Below are positions 12,490 to 25,462 of a stretch of 64,000 nt of DNA, in pieces. The notes below the pieces were generated by a model. It had not been told where the DNA came from. It was given only the letters and a program-made list of their open reading frames with translations, and made no database searches. How positions within the stretch are numbered: the first letter of the stretch is position 1; each line of letters begins with the position of its first letter. The position numbers and the translations under genes are program-made. This DNA is from Tetrahymena elliotti 4EA (lineage: Eukaryota; Ciliophora; Oligohymenophorea; Hymenostomatida; Tetrahymenidae): NCBI GenBank assembly GCA_000231825.2, contig JH720305.1:1377557-1441556 (forward strand), in the 5' to 3' direction.

Positions 12490-13881
12490 ATGGAAAAAAT
12501 TGAGGACAATTATTTAATTGAAAAGTAGAATTTAGTCAGAACAAATTTTGACGATTTTTAAGGTTATTAAATATAATTAAATGACGATTCTAGATTGGCA
12601 GTAGAAAGGTTTTTTAAAGACTAATAATTTTAAATAGTAAATTCAGATTATTTTTCAATTAGAGGAATTAATTAAAAAAATTAAAAATTCATAAAGCAAA
12701 AAAAAATTGTAAATATGGTTTAATTGACTTTAGCTGACATTATTTTAAGTTCTTTTGGTGGAATAGCTATAAGCTTGAGTACTTCTTTCCATTTGTATGT
12801 GAAGGGCAGAATCACAGGATTTTCTGGAATTTTTTATTCTCTGATAAGCTTAGATAAGAGTTCTCTCTATTGGAAAGCTGCATTAGTGAGCGGATTAATT
12901 ACAACTTCTGCTATTCTTTACAATATTTTCAAATTTGATAAAGTTTGGGATAATACATAGATTTTTGATTCACCATCTACTATGATAGCAAATTTAGATT
13001 TTGTTGGTTTTGCTATTGCTGGATTTTTAGTTGGCTCAGGTACAAAACTAAGTAATGGATGCACAAGTGGTCATGGTGTATGCGGTTTACCTCGTTTTTC
13101 CAAAAGAAGTTGGGTTTCTGTTGGTGTCTTCTTAACCTTAGGAATTGCGCTATCTACTTTAAAATATCATGAACCCTTCTTAGATAATACTTAAGGATTA
13201 GATGTCATAGAATCTTTTGAATATGATATTTGTGCTAATATTTTTTTGGCTTTCTCTATTTTGATGTTTATATTCTTGCTTATCATTGAAAAGAAAGATA
13301 AACTAGACATAGTTGTTGGATATATAACAGGAGTTATTTTTGCAATAGGCCTTGGTTTTGGAGGAATGTTTAGAAGATCTAAAATTAGTGGTTTTCTTTC
13401 TCTCAGTGAAAATTGGGATCCTTCTTTAATGTTCGTACTAGGTTTTGCTGTAGGTTTAAACATGATAACCTTTTACATAATATAAAACAAAATTCAAAAG
13501 CCTTTACTTGCAGAAAAGCTTTGCATACCCACAAATAAAACAATTGATGCTAGACTTATTGTTGGATCTTTATTATTTGGACTTGGATGGGGCTTAGGAG
13601 GTCTTTGCCCAGGACCTGCTATGGGCCTTCTTCCAATATTCAGTTTATAGATTAGTATAGTTTGGTTGGTATTCCTTGCAATAGGATAATTTACCATTAC
13701 ATTTTATGATAATTACTAATCAAAGTAAGTTAAGTTAAAATCAATATTTTAACAACCTGAAAAAGAATAAAGTTAATAACCAGTCAATGAAGTTTTGGTT
13801 ATAAATGGAAAAAATAGTTCAGCCTTACCAGGTATGTCTTAATAAGTTTCAGATTTCTCAAAACAAACATCAGGTGTTTGA
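12490..13881 (+). CDS. YeeE/YedE-type sulfur transporter, copy 1
   Basis: Integral membrane protein of the YeeE/YedE (sulphur transport, DUF395) family, whose bacterial members take up thiosulfate. Single exon, 463 residues from 12490, or 388 from the Met at 12715. The paralogue starts at the equivalent of 12715, so the first ~75 polar residues may be extra or an in-frame 5' leader. The family signatures are clear: [15 protein letters not shown] followed by (R/K)SW, and near the C-terminus [10 protein letters not shown], both holding the conserved Cys that relay the substrate in bacterial YeeE. Multiple Gly-rich helices cover the body, and a Gln-rich cytosolic tail follows. The protein covers both halves seen as two YeeE domains in bacteria. 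Substrate in this organism is inferred, not shown. Confidence 0.92.
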
Positions 13882-15721
13882 TTTAACAAAATAATAACCT
13901 TCTATTCCTATGTATATTACTCTAAAATAATTATATTCATCCTCTGTATTTATTCTAAATATTTCAATCTTCTATTTTTAGGTTTAAGCTTTTTTTAAAA
14001 AATCAATATTTGTTAGAAAATTAATAAAAATGATAATTAAAACATGAGTAATTCTTAATAAAATAAAACAAAAAAAATATCATTTTTTCATCCTATTTCT
14101 ATTTTTTATTGATTATTTTAAATACACCATGAGTTAATATTAGCTCTCAACTTTTTTATAGAAATTAAAAGTATAAATAAATCTATATGTGCATATGTGT
14201 TTAAAGTAAGAATGCTAATATAAAAAGAATAAATGAAGAGTAATAATCTCTACTATGAAAATATTACTTTTATTAATTGTAAATAATGCACAAATAAATA
14301 AAAAAAATTCCATTTTTATAAAGTTTACGATGTTACTATTATCATTTTTATATATGAGTTTTTACTTTCAGATTTTAAACTTTTTTTAAGCAAAAAAGTT
14401 TTAAATATATCTAAGAATTAAGAGAGAATAATTTTATGTTTTCTGAATCTATTCTAAAGATTCAATCATTTATTTTTATGCTTCAAGCTTTTATTTTTAG
14501 GAAATATTTTTTTTAATTATTAATAAATCATAAATATAGATTAATATAAGACACTCTACTGTTTTAGAATTATATTCATTATTTTTTATTTTAAATATTT
14601 TAGTCATCTAATTTTAGATTTAAACTTCTTTTTTAAAGAAATAAGCATCATAACAATATCAAATTGTTATGTTTTTATCTTGTAAAACATTACAAATATT
14701 TATGTTATCATTTCTTAAATTTCAAGCTCATTTTATCAAGCAATCTTAAATATCAATAAATTTAAATATTCTAATAAAAATACAATTAGATTAAATAAAT
14801 CTTTACTTTTTATTTTGTAAAAATATTCATTTGCTATTACATTTATTTTAAATACTTAATTCATATACTTTTTGTTTTAAAACTCTTTTTAAAGCTACTA
14901 AAATTGTAAATATATCAAAAATTGATAATAATCCCAGTTTCGTGTTTATGTTTTACAATTTTTCTAATTATCAAACCATCTAAAATTATAAGAATAATTA
15001 AAGAGTAAAAAGTCTGATATATCATATTACATTAATCAAAAAGGTATTTTTTTACTATTCTTGCTAAAAAAAGTTTATAAATTAAAAATATTTGGCTGCT
15101 TATTTATTTTACTATTTTGTATGATTTTAAATAAAATAATCCTATTTGGTAGATGAATGAAAAAGTGTAAATATTTTCTAAATGAGAAATAGTCTTTTTT
15201 TAGTTTCATGCTTATTTTTAAAAAATACAAATTTTAAGCATCCATGACTGTAAATTTATTGTGTAAGAATAAAACTAAGTAAGTGTAATAAATTTCTAAA
15301 ATAGTGTTTGTTTATTAATTTTAATAAAACAGGGTATTTTATACTTTTCTTTTAGTTCATTCTATTTAATTTTTTAAATATTTAACTCTTTATTTTTAGA
15401 TTTAAAGCTTCATTTTTGAAGCAATTAATTAGATGTAAATTATTTTTAATATTCAATTGAAAATATTACAATTGTAAGAATATACAGAGAATAATAAGTC
15501 TCCACTATTATATTACATTTATTACAAAAGTCTTAAATAAATTATTCATTATTGAGTGATATTTAGCACTACTAACAATCTTATATTATCAAATTACCAA
15601 GTAAAAAATATTGATCTTTAAATACTAGAGAAATATCATTTGAAGAGTCAAATAATTAATAACCAACTTAATTAATTTAAACAAATTATTCTTTTTTGAA
15701 AATACGAAATCTTAAAAAATA
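13882..15721. repeat. Degenerate interspersed repeat field
   Basis: The 1.8 kb between the two transporter genes holds at least four diverged copies of a ~80-bp block, at about 13925-14010, 14565-14650, 14820-14900 and 15350-15430. Each runs from 'ttatattcat'-like sequence through 'ttattttaaatattt' to 'tttttagatttaaagctt' and a T/A run. Half-copies occur at about 14360 and 14480. It looks like decayed tandem or transposed sequence. No coding capacity is seen. Confidence 0.5.
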
Positions 15722-16837
15722 ATGGTGCATTTTGAAGTTTCTGATATCATTTTAGCTATTGTTGGAGGATTTTTCATTAGCTTTAGCTCCTCTTTTAATC
15801 TCTACATGAAAGGTAGAGTTACTGGATTTTCTGGTATCTTCTATTCGATTACAAATTTAGAGATGGAATAGTATCATTGGAAAGCTGCTCTTATATGTGG
15901 TTTAATAGGTACATCAGCTGTTTTATACTTTATTCATGGATTTGGTAGTGTTTGGGACTCAAGCAGAATATTTGATACTCCGGAACAGATGGTAGGAGAT
16001 TTAAATTACATAGGATTTGCTATCGCTGGATTTTTTGCTGGAATTGGAACAAAAATGGCTAATGGCTGCACAAGTGGTCATGGTGTTTGTGGATTACCTC
16101 GCTTTTCTTTAAGAAGTTGGATGTCAGTAGGTCTCTTTCTTCCTATGGGTATTGGATTGGCTACTCTTAGACATTATGAGCCATTTTTGGATAATAATGA
16201 AAATACTAAAGATATGACAGATAATGCAAATTATGATATTGTAGCTGGTATTATTTTGGGTCTTAGCTTATTTATTTTTGTTATTCTCCTTGTAGTTTAC
16301 TATAAGAAAAAATCTATCTCTGAAGTATTAGTAGGATTTATCACTGGTATTTTATTTTCGATAGGACTCGGATATGGAGGAATGTATAGAAGATCTAAAA
16401 TTTTAGGCTTTTTATCTATGTATGAAGATTGGGATCCTTCTCTTTTATTTTTGCTAGGAACTGCAGTTGGGTTAAACATGGTTACTTTTAATTATATGAT
16501 ATATAAGGTATAGAAGCCTTATTTAAATAAATCTCTCTCTATCCCCACAAGAAAAGATATTGATATTAGATTAGTTATAGGATCAATTATATTTGGATTA
16601 TCTTGGGGATTAGGTGGATTATGCCCAGGCCCTGCTATGGGACTTATTTCCATTTTTAGTATACATATTTCTATTGTTTGGTTGATTGCCTTTGGAGTTG
16701 GATAGAAATTTGTAAGCTTTTATGATTCTCATCAAGAAAAGAAACATTAACTTCTTAAAGTTACATCTCTATCAACAAATCCAAAAGAGGCTTTAGAAAG
16801 AAAGTCTCTTGATACTGAAAAAGTAGAATCTATATGA
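15722..16837 (+). CDS. YeeE/YedE-type sulfur transporter, copy 2
   Basis: Paralogue of the gene at 12490-13881, in the same orientation. Single exon, 371 residues beginning MVHFEVSDIILA. It keeps [10 protein letters not shown] at residues 115-124 and LCPGPAMG near residue 300, with the same order of Gly-rich helices (IAGFFAGIGTKMANG, GLGYGGMYRRSKI). The middle loop and the tail differ most from copy 1. The N-terminal leader of copy 1 is absent. The two genes most likely arose by local duplication. Expected role is import of thiosulfate or a related reduced sulfur compound across a membrane; localisation is unknown as no cleavable signal peptide is visible. Confidence 0.93.
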
Positions 16838-17380
16838 GCAAAATAATAAAACAAATAAACAATTTATTTATAAAAAACCATATTCTTAATAAATATTATC
16901 CTCTCTATTTATAATCTTCTAAAATTTATAAAATTGTATGAGTCTTATTAAATTCATTTGATCCCTGTACTAATTATCAAATCAATCTTTTAGATTGTCA
17001 ATACTATTCAAAATTCTTATTTGATTGATTATTGTTTAAAGATAAATTAATTGAATTTATTAATTTAGATCTGACTATCCAAGATTGGTCTTTTTTAAAG
17101 ATCTTTTGTAATTGAATAAATTTTTCAAAATGTTTTTCTTTTTTTCGGGTTTCATATTGTATAATTTTAATGAGATAAACTAATGGTAAATAACATACTT
17201 ACACTTGAATATTAATTTAATTTTTTCAAAAGTTTTTTCTTATGAAGTAAAATAAATAATAGAAGTAGTAATCTATCCTTAAAAGTAAGTATTCTTACTG
17301 TTTTAAGGAAGGAAAAAGAAAGATATTTTTTTAGTTTAACTATTTTTTATGGCAAGCTAATTAATAATTGATATTAGAAG
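16838..17380. other. Intergenic
   Basis: 3' flank of transporter copy 2; nothing recognisable. Confidence 0.5.
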
Positions 17381-17695
17381 ATGAATTTCAGAATGCACGC
17401 TTCTTTAACTTTATAAATGACTCAACCTAGATCATTAATTAATTCTTTTATATTTAATATTGCAAATTTACCTTTTGTGGAATTGTGCTTTTTCTTACAC
17501 CTTATCTTATATTTTGAGTTGATTAAAATATTTGTAGCTTCAATTTCATCCAAAATATTCTTTTATAAAAACTAATATTTCCATAAGAAATCCAATAAAA
17601 GAATTATTTAACATTCAAAAATAAACACAAAAAGATTTCGATAATCAAATTTAGCTTTTAAGAAATATAAATTCATTTCTATATCCTTTCTATGA
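17381..17695 (+). CDS. Doubtful 104-residue ORF
   Basis: An open frame from ATG to TGA in the ciliate code, beginning MNFRMHASLTLQMTQ and containing a hydrophobic centre (NLPFVELCFFLHLILYFELI). Nothing resembles a known family and the composition does not differ clearly from the flanks. A chance frame is possible because TGA is rare in AT-rich DNA. It is listed only so the stretch is not left blank. Confidence 0.2.
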
Positions 17696-18052
17696 TATCT
17701 TAACAAAAATTTAATATTTAAATATATTTATTTTTATATTTCATCCAAAAATGAAAAGAATAAATTTATTAAAACTTTAAATTGAAGTGAATGATTATTA
17801 AATGATGAAAAAAAATTATTTTTTTTTTTTATTTGTTCAATTAAAAATTAAAATTAATGCTTATTTTGTTTACTTTAGCAATAATTTAGAAAATTTCAAA
17901 ACCAACAACAAATAAAAAAATTTTACTGAAATAAATATCCAATTTTAAAAAATAATTTTTCTTACAAAAATTCAAACTTTCTAGTTAACAATTTTACTTT
18001 GTAAATAAACCATAAACAGAATAAATATTAAACATATAAATTTATTTATAAT
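17696..18052. other. Intergenic
   Basis: Poly-A/T-rich spacer before the 3' end of the large minus-strand gene. Confidence 0.5.
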
Positions 18053-21000
18053 TCACTTCTTTATTTGAAGTGTATTGTTTAGTAAGTTCATTGTATGATT
18101 ATCTAATGCAAGACGAGAATAAGGCATTAAAATGACACCTCTCCTCAAATACTAAAAATCTCTGAAGGATGTTACATAAAAATATGAAAAACCTGCTATA
18201 AGGATGACCGAGTAGCCAATAGATCCACAAGTAAAAAGTATTATTGTAATTTGCCCATAATCGTCAAGAACTTTAGTAATACTTGAATACAGGAGGCTTT
18301 TTATTGAGTCAAAAATATTCAAGAGGAAAATAGAAACTTTTGTTTGATCCAGATAATTTTCTTTTTCTATGTAGAATTTTAGTTAAACAGGGTCATTAAA
18401 TGCAGTAGATATTGCACCAGCTACCTGATTCAAAATTGTATTTATTTCAGGGATAAAACCTTTTGTCATTAAACCACTCATTATATTATCACACTTCTCT
18501 AATTGAATTTCATCAAATATTTATGGATCTAAACTACAAGAGCTTTATTCATTAATTTTTCTGAGCCCACCAGAAAATTTTTAAGAAATAACATCTTATG
18601 ACAAAAGACTATATCCTTAATTAAAATAAATTTTCCAGAAATTTAATTGATTTTATAAATCTGAAATCATATTGCTTTCTTAAGATGGAGTTAATAAGCC
18701 TTAACTTAGATTTAATTTATCTTTAGCAATTTTGCTTACTACTAAAGTATCAAAATTAGATATCATTGATGAGTATTATCTATAAGAATCCAAAAAGTCA
18801 CTATTATATTCCAGCGGGTTCTAGAAGTCATTTAGTAAAGATTGAAAATTAATAAATCCCTAATTGATAAAAAAATTTTTAATGAATTAAATAAATAATT
18901 AAAATTGTTATTTTTTTTACATATAGTAAAGTAGCACATGCAAGGACTAACAATACTGATATAATTAAGTAGCTGTAAGATGTATTAAGTCTATTTACAA
19001 CTATTCTATCATTAAGATAGTTACTTTTTATCTTTTTTTATTTAGTTTTTCTTGACTATCTTAAAGACCTCTTATCTGCAATATTTCTCTCTTCAAATGC
19101 TTTTAAGTTTACTGTAAGATAATCTTGATTTGAAGGATCTATACAATCTTTAGATACTTCTAACAGACTTATCATTTTTATTGCATCCTCCTCTGTTATA
19201 CGAGATATCAAGCCTAATATTTTTTTCTCTTGTGTTTACAAAATATACAAAGAATTGAAAATGAGTCCAAAAGAACAAACTATTGAAAGCAGTCCAAGAA
19301 TTAAAACTAAAAGATTAATTTAATAAAAGTAGCTTTTATCATTATCAATAAATTTCAAAATGTCTTTGTTTGTTTCATTAAAAACTTAAAGAATATTTCT
19401 TTAATTGACAGTAATTTATCTCGGATAAGTCTTATAATTAATATAACTGTTGTTCTAATTTTAAACCACTGAAAAAATAGACATTCCTATCATTTCCAAT
19501 CCACTTGTCATAGGAATATTTTTATATATTTAACTTGTTTAAGTATCAGTAACCCATAAATCAAAATCGATCCTATTTTATGATTAAATATATTTGGTAT
19601 TCGTTTTTAATTAATTTTTAAGTTTATTTTTAAAAAAATTGAATTTGTAAAAAAAAAAATGAATACGCAGAATCCAAGTAGACACCCATTCCTGGATTTG
19701 AAGAGGGCCACTGCAGACTATTTTCAAAATCTTTTTAGTAGTTTTAATATCCTATTGGAAGCATATGATTTAGAAGAGTAGGATGCCATTTATCTTAGGT
19801 AAAGTCAATGATTTTCTCATTTTAGAGGAACAAGAAGTTGGTAGAAAGAATAGATTATGTTAATCCTTACATTATCGTGGCAGAAAATGACATAACATTA
19901 ATACTAGTTTAGAAAGTTGTGAAGTTTTAGTAATAATTCAAGCAAGAAACTATAATAATAATGATAAAAACAATCCATTGGAAAGAGAACATGAAGTATA
20001 TATTTTTAACAAAAGCAGGGGTTGTTTTATCAGTAGCTGTTTTTGCTATTTCTTTTACATTTGAATTAATTTGTACTCCTGATTCTATGTAAGAATTCGA
20101 ATTTCCATCTACTCTTTGCTTTTTACTTTTTTTATCAGCTATGGTGATTTTATTACTTGTTTCCATAAATGATTTTAAATTTCCATAAGAATTTTCTGTT
20201 TTTTTTCTGCTTTAAAATAATCCTTCCTTTTGTTATTAGTACTCTTAATCTAATTCATCCTCATCTTCATCTTCTTCATCACCTTGTTCTGGATCCTTTT
20301 AATCCTCATTTTAATCTTATTCTTAATAATCTTCTTATATTGGAGATTACTCCTCTATCTTTTTATTAATTGAAGTTTTTTTCTCAAAGTCCTAATTTTG
20401 AAATTTAAAGAAAAATTTATTTAGAATTTATTTTTATCTAAAATTTGATTTACATATGAACTCTATTTTTACTGCTGCTTTTGATTAGGAGATTGCTTTA
20501 TTTTTATTTATAAAAAAATTTAATCTTATCAATAAATATTAAATAAAAAATTTGATCAATTAATTAATGAATTTTAGCAATTAATTTCAAAAAAATACTG
20601 ATAGATGAGAAGGTACGTAAGTAGCTAAAGAACAAAATTAGATGTAATCTTTTTCTATTTATTCTTCTGCCAAAGGTTTTTCATTATGAGATTAATTAGG
20701 TAATACTCCTTAAATTTATTCTGAATCAATAATTTCCATAAAACCTTCTTGAAGTTGTTTGTTTAGAGCTTCGATATCGCTCTTTTCCTATTCAGAAGTC
20801 TTTACAATTGGGTCTATGTCATCTATCTTAGATTTTTATCTTCTTATATTTACACTAGCAGGTAATTAATTTCCTTAATTAGATTGAGAAGCAACTTCAG
20901 AATATTTATTTAAAGTTATTTATGAAACAAAATTTTTCTTTTTTTAATCTTAAATAGAAGTTGGAGTAAAATTCTTAGCTCCTATCTGCTTGACACTCAG

Positions 21001-24000
21001 CTCATTTAAAGCTAATTTATTTTAGGCTTAAATTATTTACTTTCTTTAATAACTTTCTTGTGACTCAAGCAAGTTTATTGATAAACCTTATTCTTAATTG
21101 GTATCTGATTTTCTTTTCTCTTAGTGCAATTTAGAATTTGAGAGATCTACTCCGATATCTTTTAAATTTAGCTTAGGATTGATTTGATTACTAGAAAGTT
21201 ATTTATTTTAATGATTTTCTTTTTCGAGGCTAGTTTTAACATTATCTTAGTCATGTGATATTTTAATCTCTTCTTAATGATTATCCAATTTAACTTATTC
21301 TAAGTTGCTTTCTAAAAATCCAGATTCAAGTTAGTTAGTTTTGACTGCCTCAAGTCTTTTATCAATTAAGGTTTCTTCATTTTGTTCTAGACTTTATTAT
21401 TTTTTTTGTTTTTTTTATTTTTTTGCTTCAGCTTGTTTTTTTTAGAAAATATCTGCTTCTTCATCAATATTTTCAAAAGTTTTTGAAACAGTCATATTAG
21501 TTATTTCGAGGACAAACAAATTTTAACTTATTACTTCTTTATCTTTAGTAAATTATAAGAAGTCTTTAGTAATTCTCATTTTTACATCATAAACAGTTGT
21601 TTACTCTTTAAAAAATTTTGTTGAAAGCTTTAAAAAGAAAAATATTAGCTTTTTGACAAATGCTAATTTTTTTTTAGCAACTAAGGCATTAGCCCCAGGA
21701 ACATTTTCTTATAGCTATTTTTTTCTATTTAAGAATTCTTTTATGTATTCATTTAATCCTGTAATTAAAAAAAATTATAGCAATTTGAATTCTAAGATGT
21801 CTTTTTATTTAAAAAAAACTAATTTTTAAAAATACTTTATGGAACTTCCATTGTAAAATGATTAGTCATATTCGGTGTAATCCCATTTTCATCATATTTA
21901 TTCAAAAACTCCAAAAGTGATGGAAAAACTATTTTTATGTTAGCTTGCATAAGCAGATTTGGATCTAAATTATAACATCTTGAAGTCTCTCTCAAAAATT
22001 AGAAAAATCCTTCAGAAAATCCCTGAATATACCCATCATGCTCAACTAAGATATATTCACAATTAGTTTAAAGTTTTAGGAGTAAAGCTGAAAAGCAAAG
22101 ACTATCATGAATATTAAAGAAATAGTCAGCAAACAGTTTCACTGGAAAAAGGAATCCTGCCTTTAATTTAATTATTTAAATATGAATAAAATCTCTAATT
22201 AATAAAAATATTGATTCAATTTTTAATTTGAATAAAAAGAAACAAATTAATTTTATTTAATAGTTGATATCAAAATATTTTCGATTTAACTGCAAATGAT
22301 TTTACTAGAAAAATTCTCAAAATTTAATTATTGATTGAATTTATATATTTTTTTTAATATTTACTTTGCTTTTTGCTACTAGCTATCTATATCTTCTTAA
22401 TATTTTAGGAGTTCCCTCTCTAACAATTCTTCCTACATAATAATTGTGGTAAACAGCAATTATATCTGGCAAGAGAGGCTCTGGAATTTTGATAATTTTA
22501 AATTCCTCATTACTATAACCAAAAAAGTTAGGAGTTCTATTTGAGTATTTTTCTAATTAACATTTTTAATCTTTATAACTCATGACAATAGAAGCTACAT
22601 CTCCGTTCAGAATAGAAATTGAATGAATTACATCTTTTTCTAAAGATCTGTCTCTATTCGTGATGTCTACAAGCTGAGCCTCATAGTCATAAGATTATTA
22701 AGGATGGCAGTACAAAACTTAGTTTATAAGAGACAACAATTTGAGATAATGCACATTTTCTTAATCTCCACTTAAGGAATTCTTCAAAGTTTTTTCTATT
22801 AAATCAATATCCTATTTACAGAAAAATAAATTTATAAAAACGTTATTTTGAAGAAAATTTTATTACCTTAACCAACGACTTTACATCCCTATTAAAGTTT
22901 TATAATGACGAGTAGTTATTGATCAATTTATCACAAACATCAATTTTTTTGTTAATTAAGTCAGAAATATTTTCTTTATATCTAATCACTTTAAATTCAC
23001 TATTAAATAAATGATTAAACTTTCTAACTAGCACAGCATCTTAAATGTCAGTTTATTTGTTTGAATATATCATTGATTTGTCTCTTTCTTTAATAAGGCT
23101 TTCTATGATCATTGAAACACAATACTCAATAGATAGAAACACCAAAGATTTCATCTTTAATGAAGAGAAGTGCTACTTCATCAAATAAAGAGCTTTTACA
23201 TAATTCTTTAGATTGTAAATCTCAAAACTCCAAAAGTAAAAGTAAATATCTTTAATTTTTAATAATAATTTGTTAATTTAGAAAAATCAAACTGAAATTT
23301 TTATTTCAGTTCAAAGATTAAACTAAGGAAATCTATGTTAATAATATTAATTACACATTTCTTTTTTCATTCTATTGTTTTTGCTTTGGTATTCAACAAT
23401 TTGATAGAAATGGTATTCAACAAAGTCTTCTAACCAGAATTTAAACTCTGAATAATCTTTCCTTAATTCAGATAGCCAAACTCCTTACGGAGATATGGCT
23501 AATCCTTGATCTAGACTCATTTATAATATTTCTTTTTTCTTTTCTCTCATTTCTTATTCTGTTAATCCTTAATAAATAGATCCCTCCTAGCATGGACAGT
23601 ATTAATCTTCACACTCATTTTGATGCAGCTATTTTTAAGAAAGATTATGGTTAAGGAATATGATTGGTTTTTTTGTTATGTGTTACTTCTAGTATACCCA
23701 TAAGTATCATCCATTTTTAATTATCCTTAGAACTATTATTTAGAAGCTCACATATTTCGCTTAAATAATTGCAAGCCAGCAATGGTTTGGAGTAATGTTA
23801 TCTAAGATTTATCTTGTATAATTTGTAATATTAAATCTGAATAAATATTATATTGCAACAACTAGAAACTGATCCAAATATCAAGAAATAAACCATATGA
23901 TAGCTATCTATGAATTGTTTATTTTGTTAATCTCTTTTAAATAAATTTTTTTTTTTTAATGATATCTATTTATTGAAGAAAAAATAAATACCTTAAAAAA

Positions 24001-24969
24001 CATAGTAGTGAACCTATTAAAAATATAATATTTAAACTTCCAAATATAGATAATATTTGTTTTCCAACAACTGGAAAATTGAGAAAGTAATCTCTAAGCT
24101 AGCTCAGTGAATAAACAAAAGCAATTATATAAACAGCGATGAATGAATCTCCAATATTTATGTAGGAAAATAGTATGTAAAATATTATAATACCGAAGTT
24201 GATAAGGGAGGATAAGTTTATTTATGGTTTAAGAGGATTCTTTTTCATGAAATCAATGTTAATGTATAAAATTTTTGAAGTAACCAGCTGGATCGAAGAA
24301 AGCAAAAGAGAAAGTATACCACATATCAAAAATATAATTGAAGGCAGCCCTTGAAAATTAAAATTTTTTGAACACCTTCTTTCTAACTTATCGTTATAGG
24401 TCCCGCTGTTACAAAATAAACTTCCAAATGCCAAATCTATTTTAATCACAAAAAAAATCTAAATAGATAATTCAGTGTAGAGTCCCACAAATTTTATTGT
24501 TAAATTATTGTTTTCTATAACATTGTGATTTATATTAGAAGATGACTACATAAGCTTATAAATTTAACTGAGATATATCAAATCAGTTATAATTACTAAC
24601 ACTAAAAATACTATTCCAAAATATTTCTGCCTAAAATTTGCGAAAATTACATTTGTGTTTGTGTACTATGTAATTGTCCAAAAAATCTATTTTATTAACA
24701 AAAAGAATTTCAACAAAATAAAATGCTTAAAAAGTATTTCTCATCATGAAAATAATTGCTTTGTTAATTACCTCTAACAAACTGTCTTAAGGATCTTAAA
24801 TTTAAGAAACAATTTCTATTGAATATAACTATGCATAAGAAAGTATGATTAATACTGCAAAGTAATATTTGCTTCTAATTTTTGTAATATCATTTTGGTA
24901 AAGGAACATAATTAATTTAGATATCTTATCCGCTGTCCCTTCTGCATCTGTCAAGTTTATTTTCTTCAT
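18053..24969 (-). CDS. Giant PAS-like multi-helix membrane protein (ciliate TmcB-like family)
   Basis: Twelve exons (minus order): 24969-24772, 24686-23992, 23933-23687, 23628-23355, 23249-22867, 22811-22365, 22160-21836, 21758-20617, 20495-20454, 20391-19667, 19572-18921, 18859-18053. All junctions are in phase, giving 1978 residues. Residues ~35-300 hold several membrane helices. A short Cys cluster (CEDQYCPC) follows at about 385. A PAS-like sensor region lies around residues 680-830 (NFFGYSNEEF, AGFLFPVKLF, EYILVEHDGYIQGFSE). A Lys/Gln/Glu-rich linker occupies about 950-1320, with an acidic run just before the second membrane module. That module has helices near 1390, 1565, 1700 and 1925 and two extracellular loops. 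This layout matches the large TmcB-type PAS membrane proteins expanded in ciliates. Function is unknown, perhaps sensory. Confidence 0.88.
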
Positions 24970-25462
24970 ATCTTCCTGTAATATTTAATCTAGGAATAGT
25001 TTACTGTGATTTTATCACTTTATTTTGATCCTATTTAATAAAATTGCTGTAAAGATTTAATGCTTATTTAAACTTTTTTATTTCTACTTAACTTTTAATT
25101 AAATATTCTTTGAATTTGTGAATATATTAATTCAAATATGACAATAAATCAATCATAAACAATAAAAGTTATTGTGAAAGTTAGCTTTCAACAATTTTCA
25201 AAAACTAGCATGCTGTTTTAAATAACAGCAAAATATATTATTTAATGATTAAATAAAATTAAAAATTACTATAAGTGTCAATTTAAATTTCTTTGTTATT
25301 TACATGTTTAATATAAGCCAACCTCTCATTCAAATATACTCATATTAAAGTTATTCAAATTAATTCATATTATCAACTTTATTGCTTTGAAAAATATTTT
25401 TTTAAAATTTTTTCTTGTTTTTATGAATACAAATTATAAAAAAAGTAACAAAAAATTTTAAT
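24970..25462. other. Intergenic
   Basis: About 490 bp of AT-rich spacer between two minus-strand genes. It contains a sequence resembling the Tetrahymena chromosome breakage site with three mismatches (25314-25328), which I do not accept as functional. Confidence 0.5.

Noticed and set aside
25314..25328. Sequence resembling the Tetrahymena chromosome breakage sequence
   Set aside because: taagccaacctctca differs at three of 15 positions from the consensus as I know it; the functional element tolerates very little change, and no telomere or rDNA context is present.
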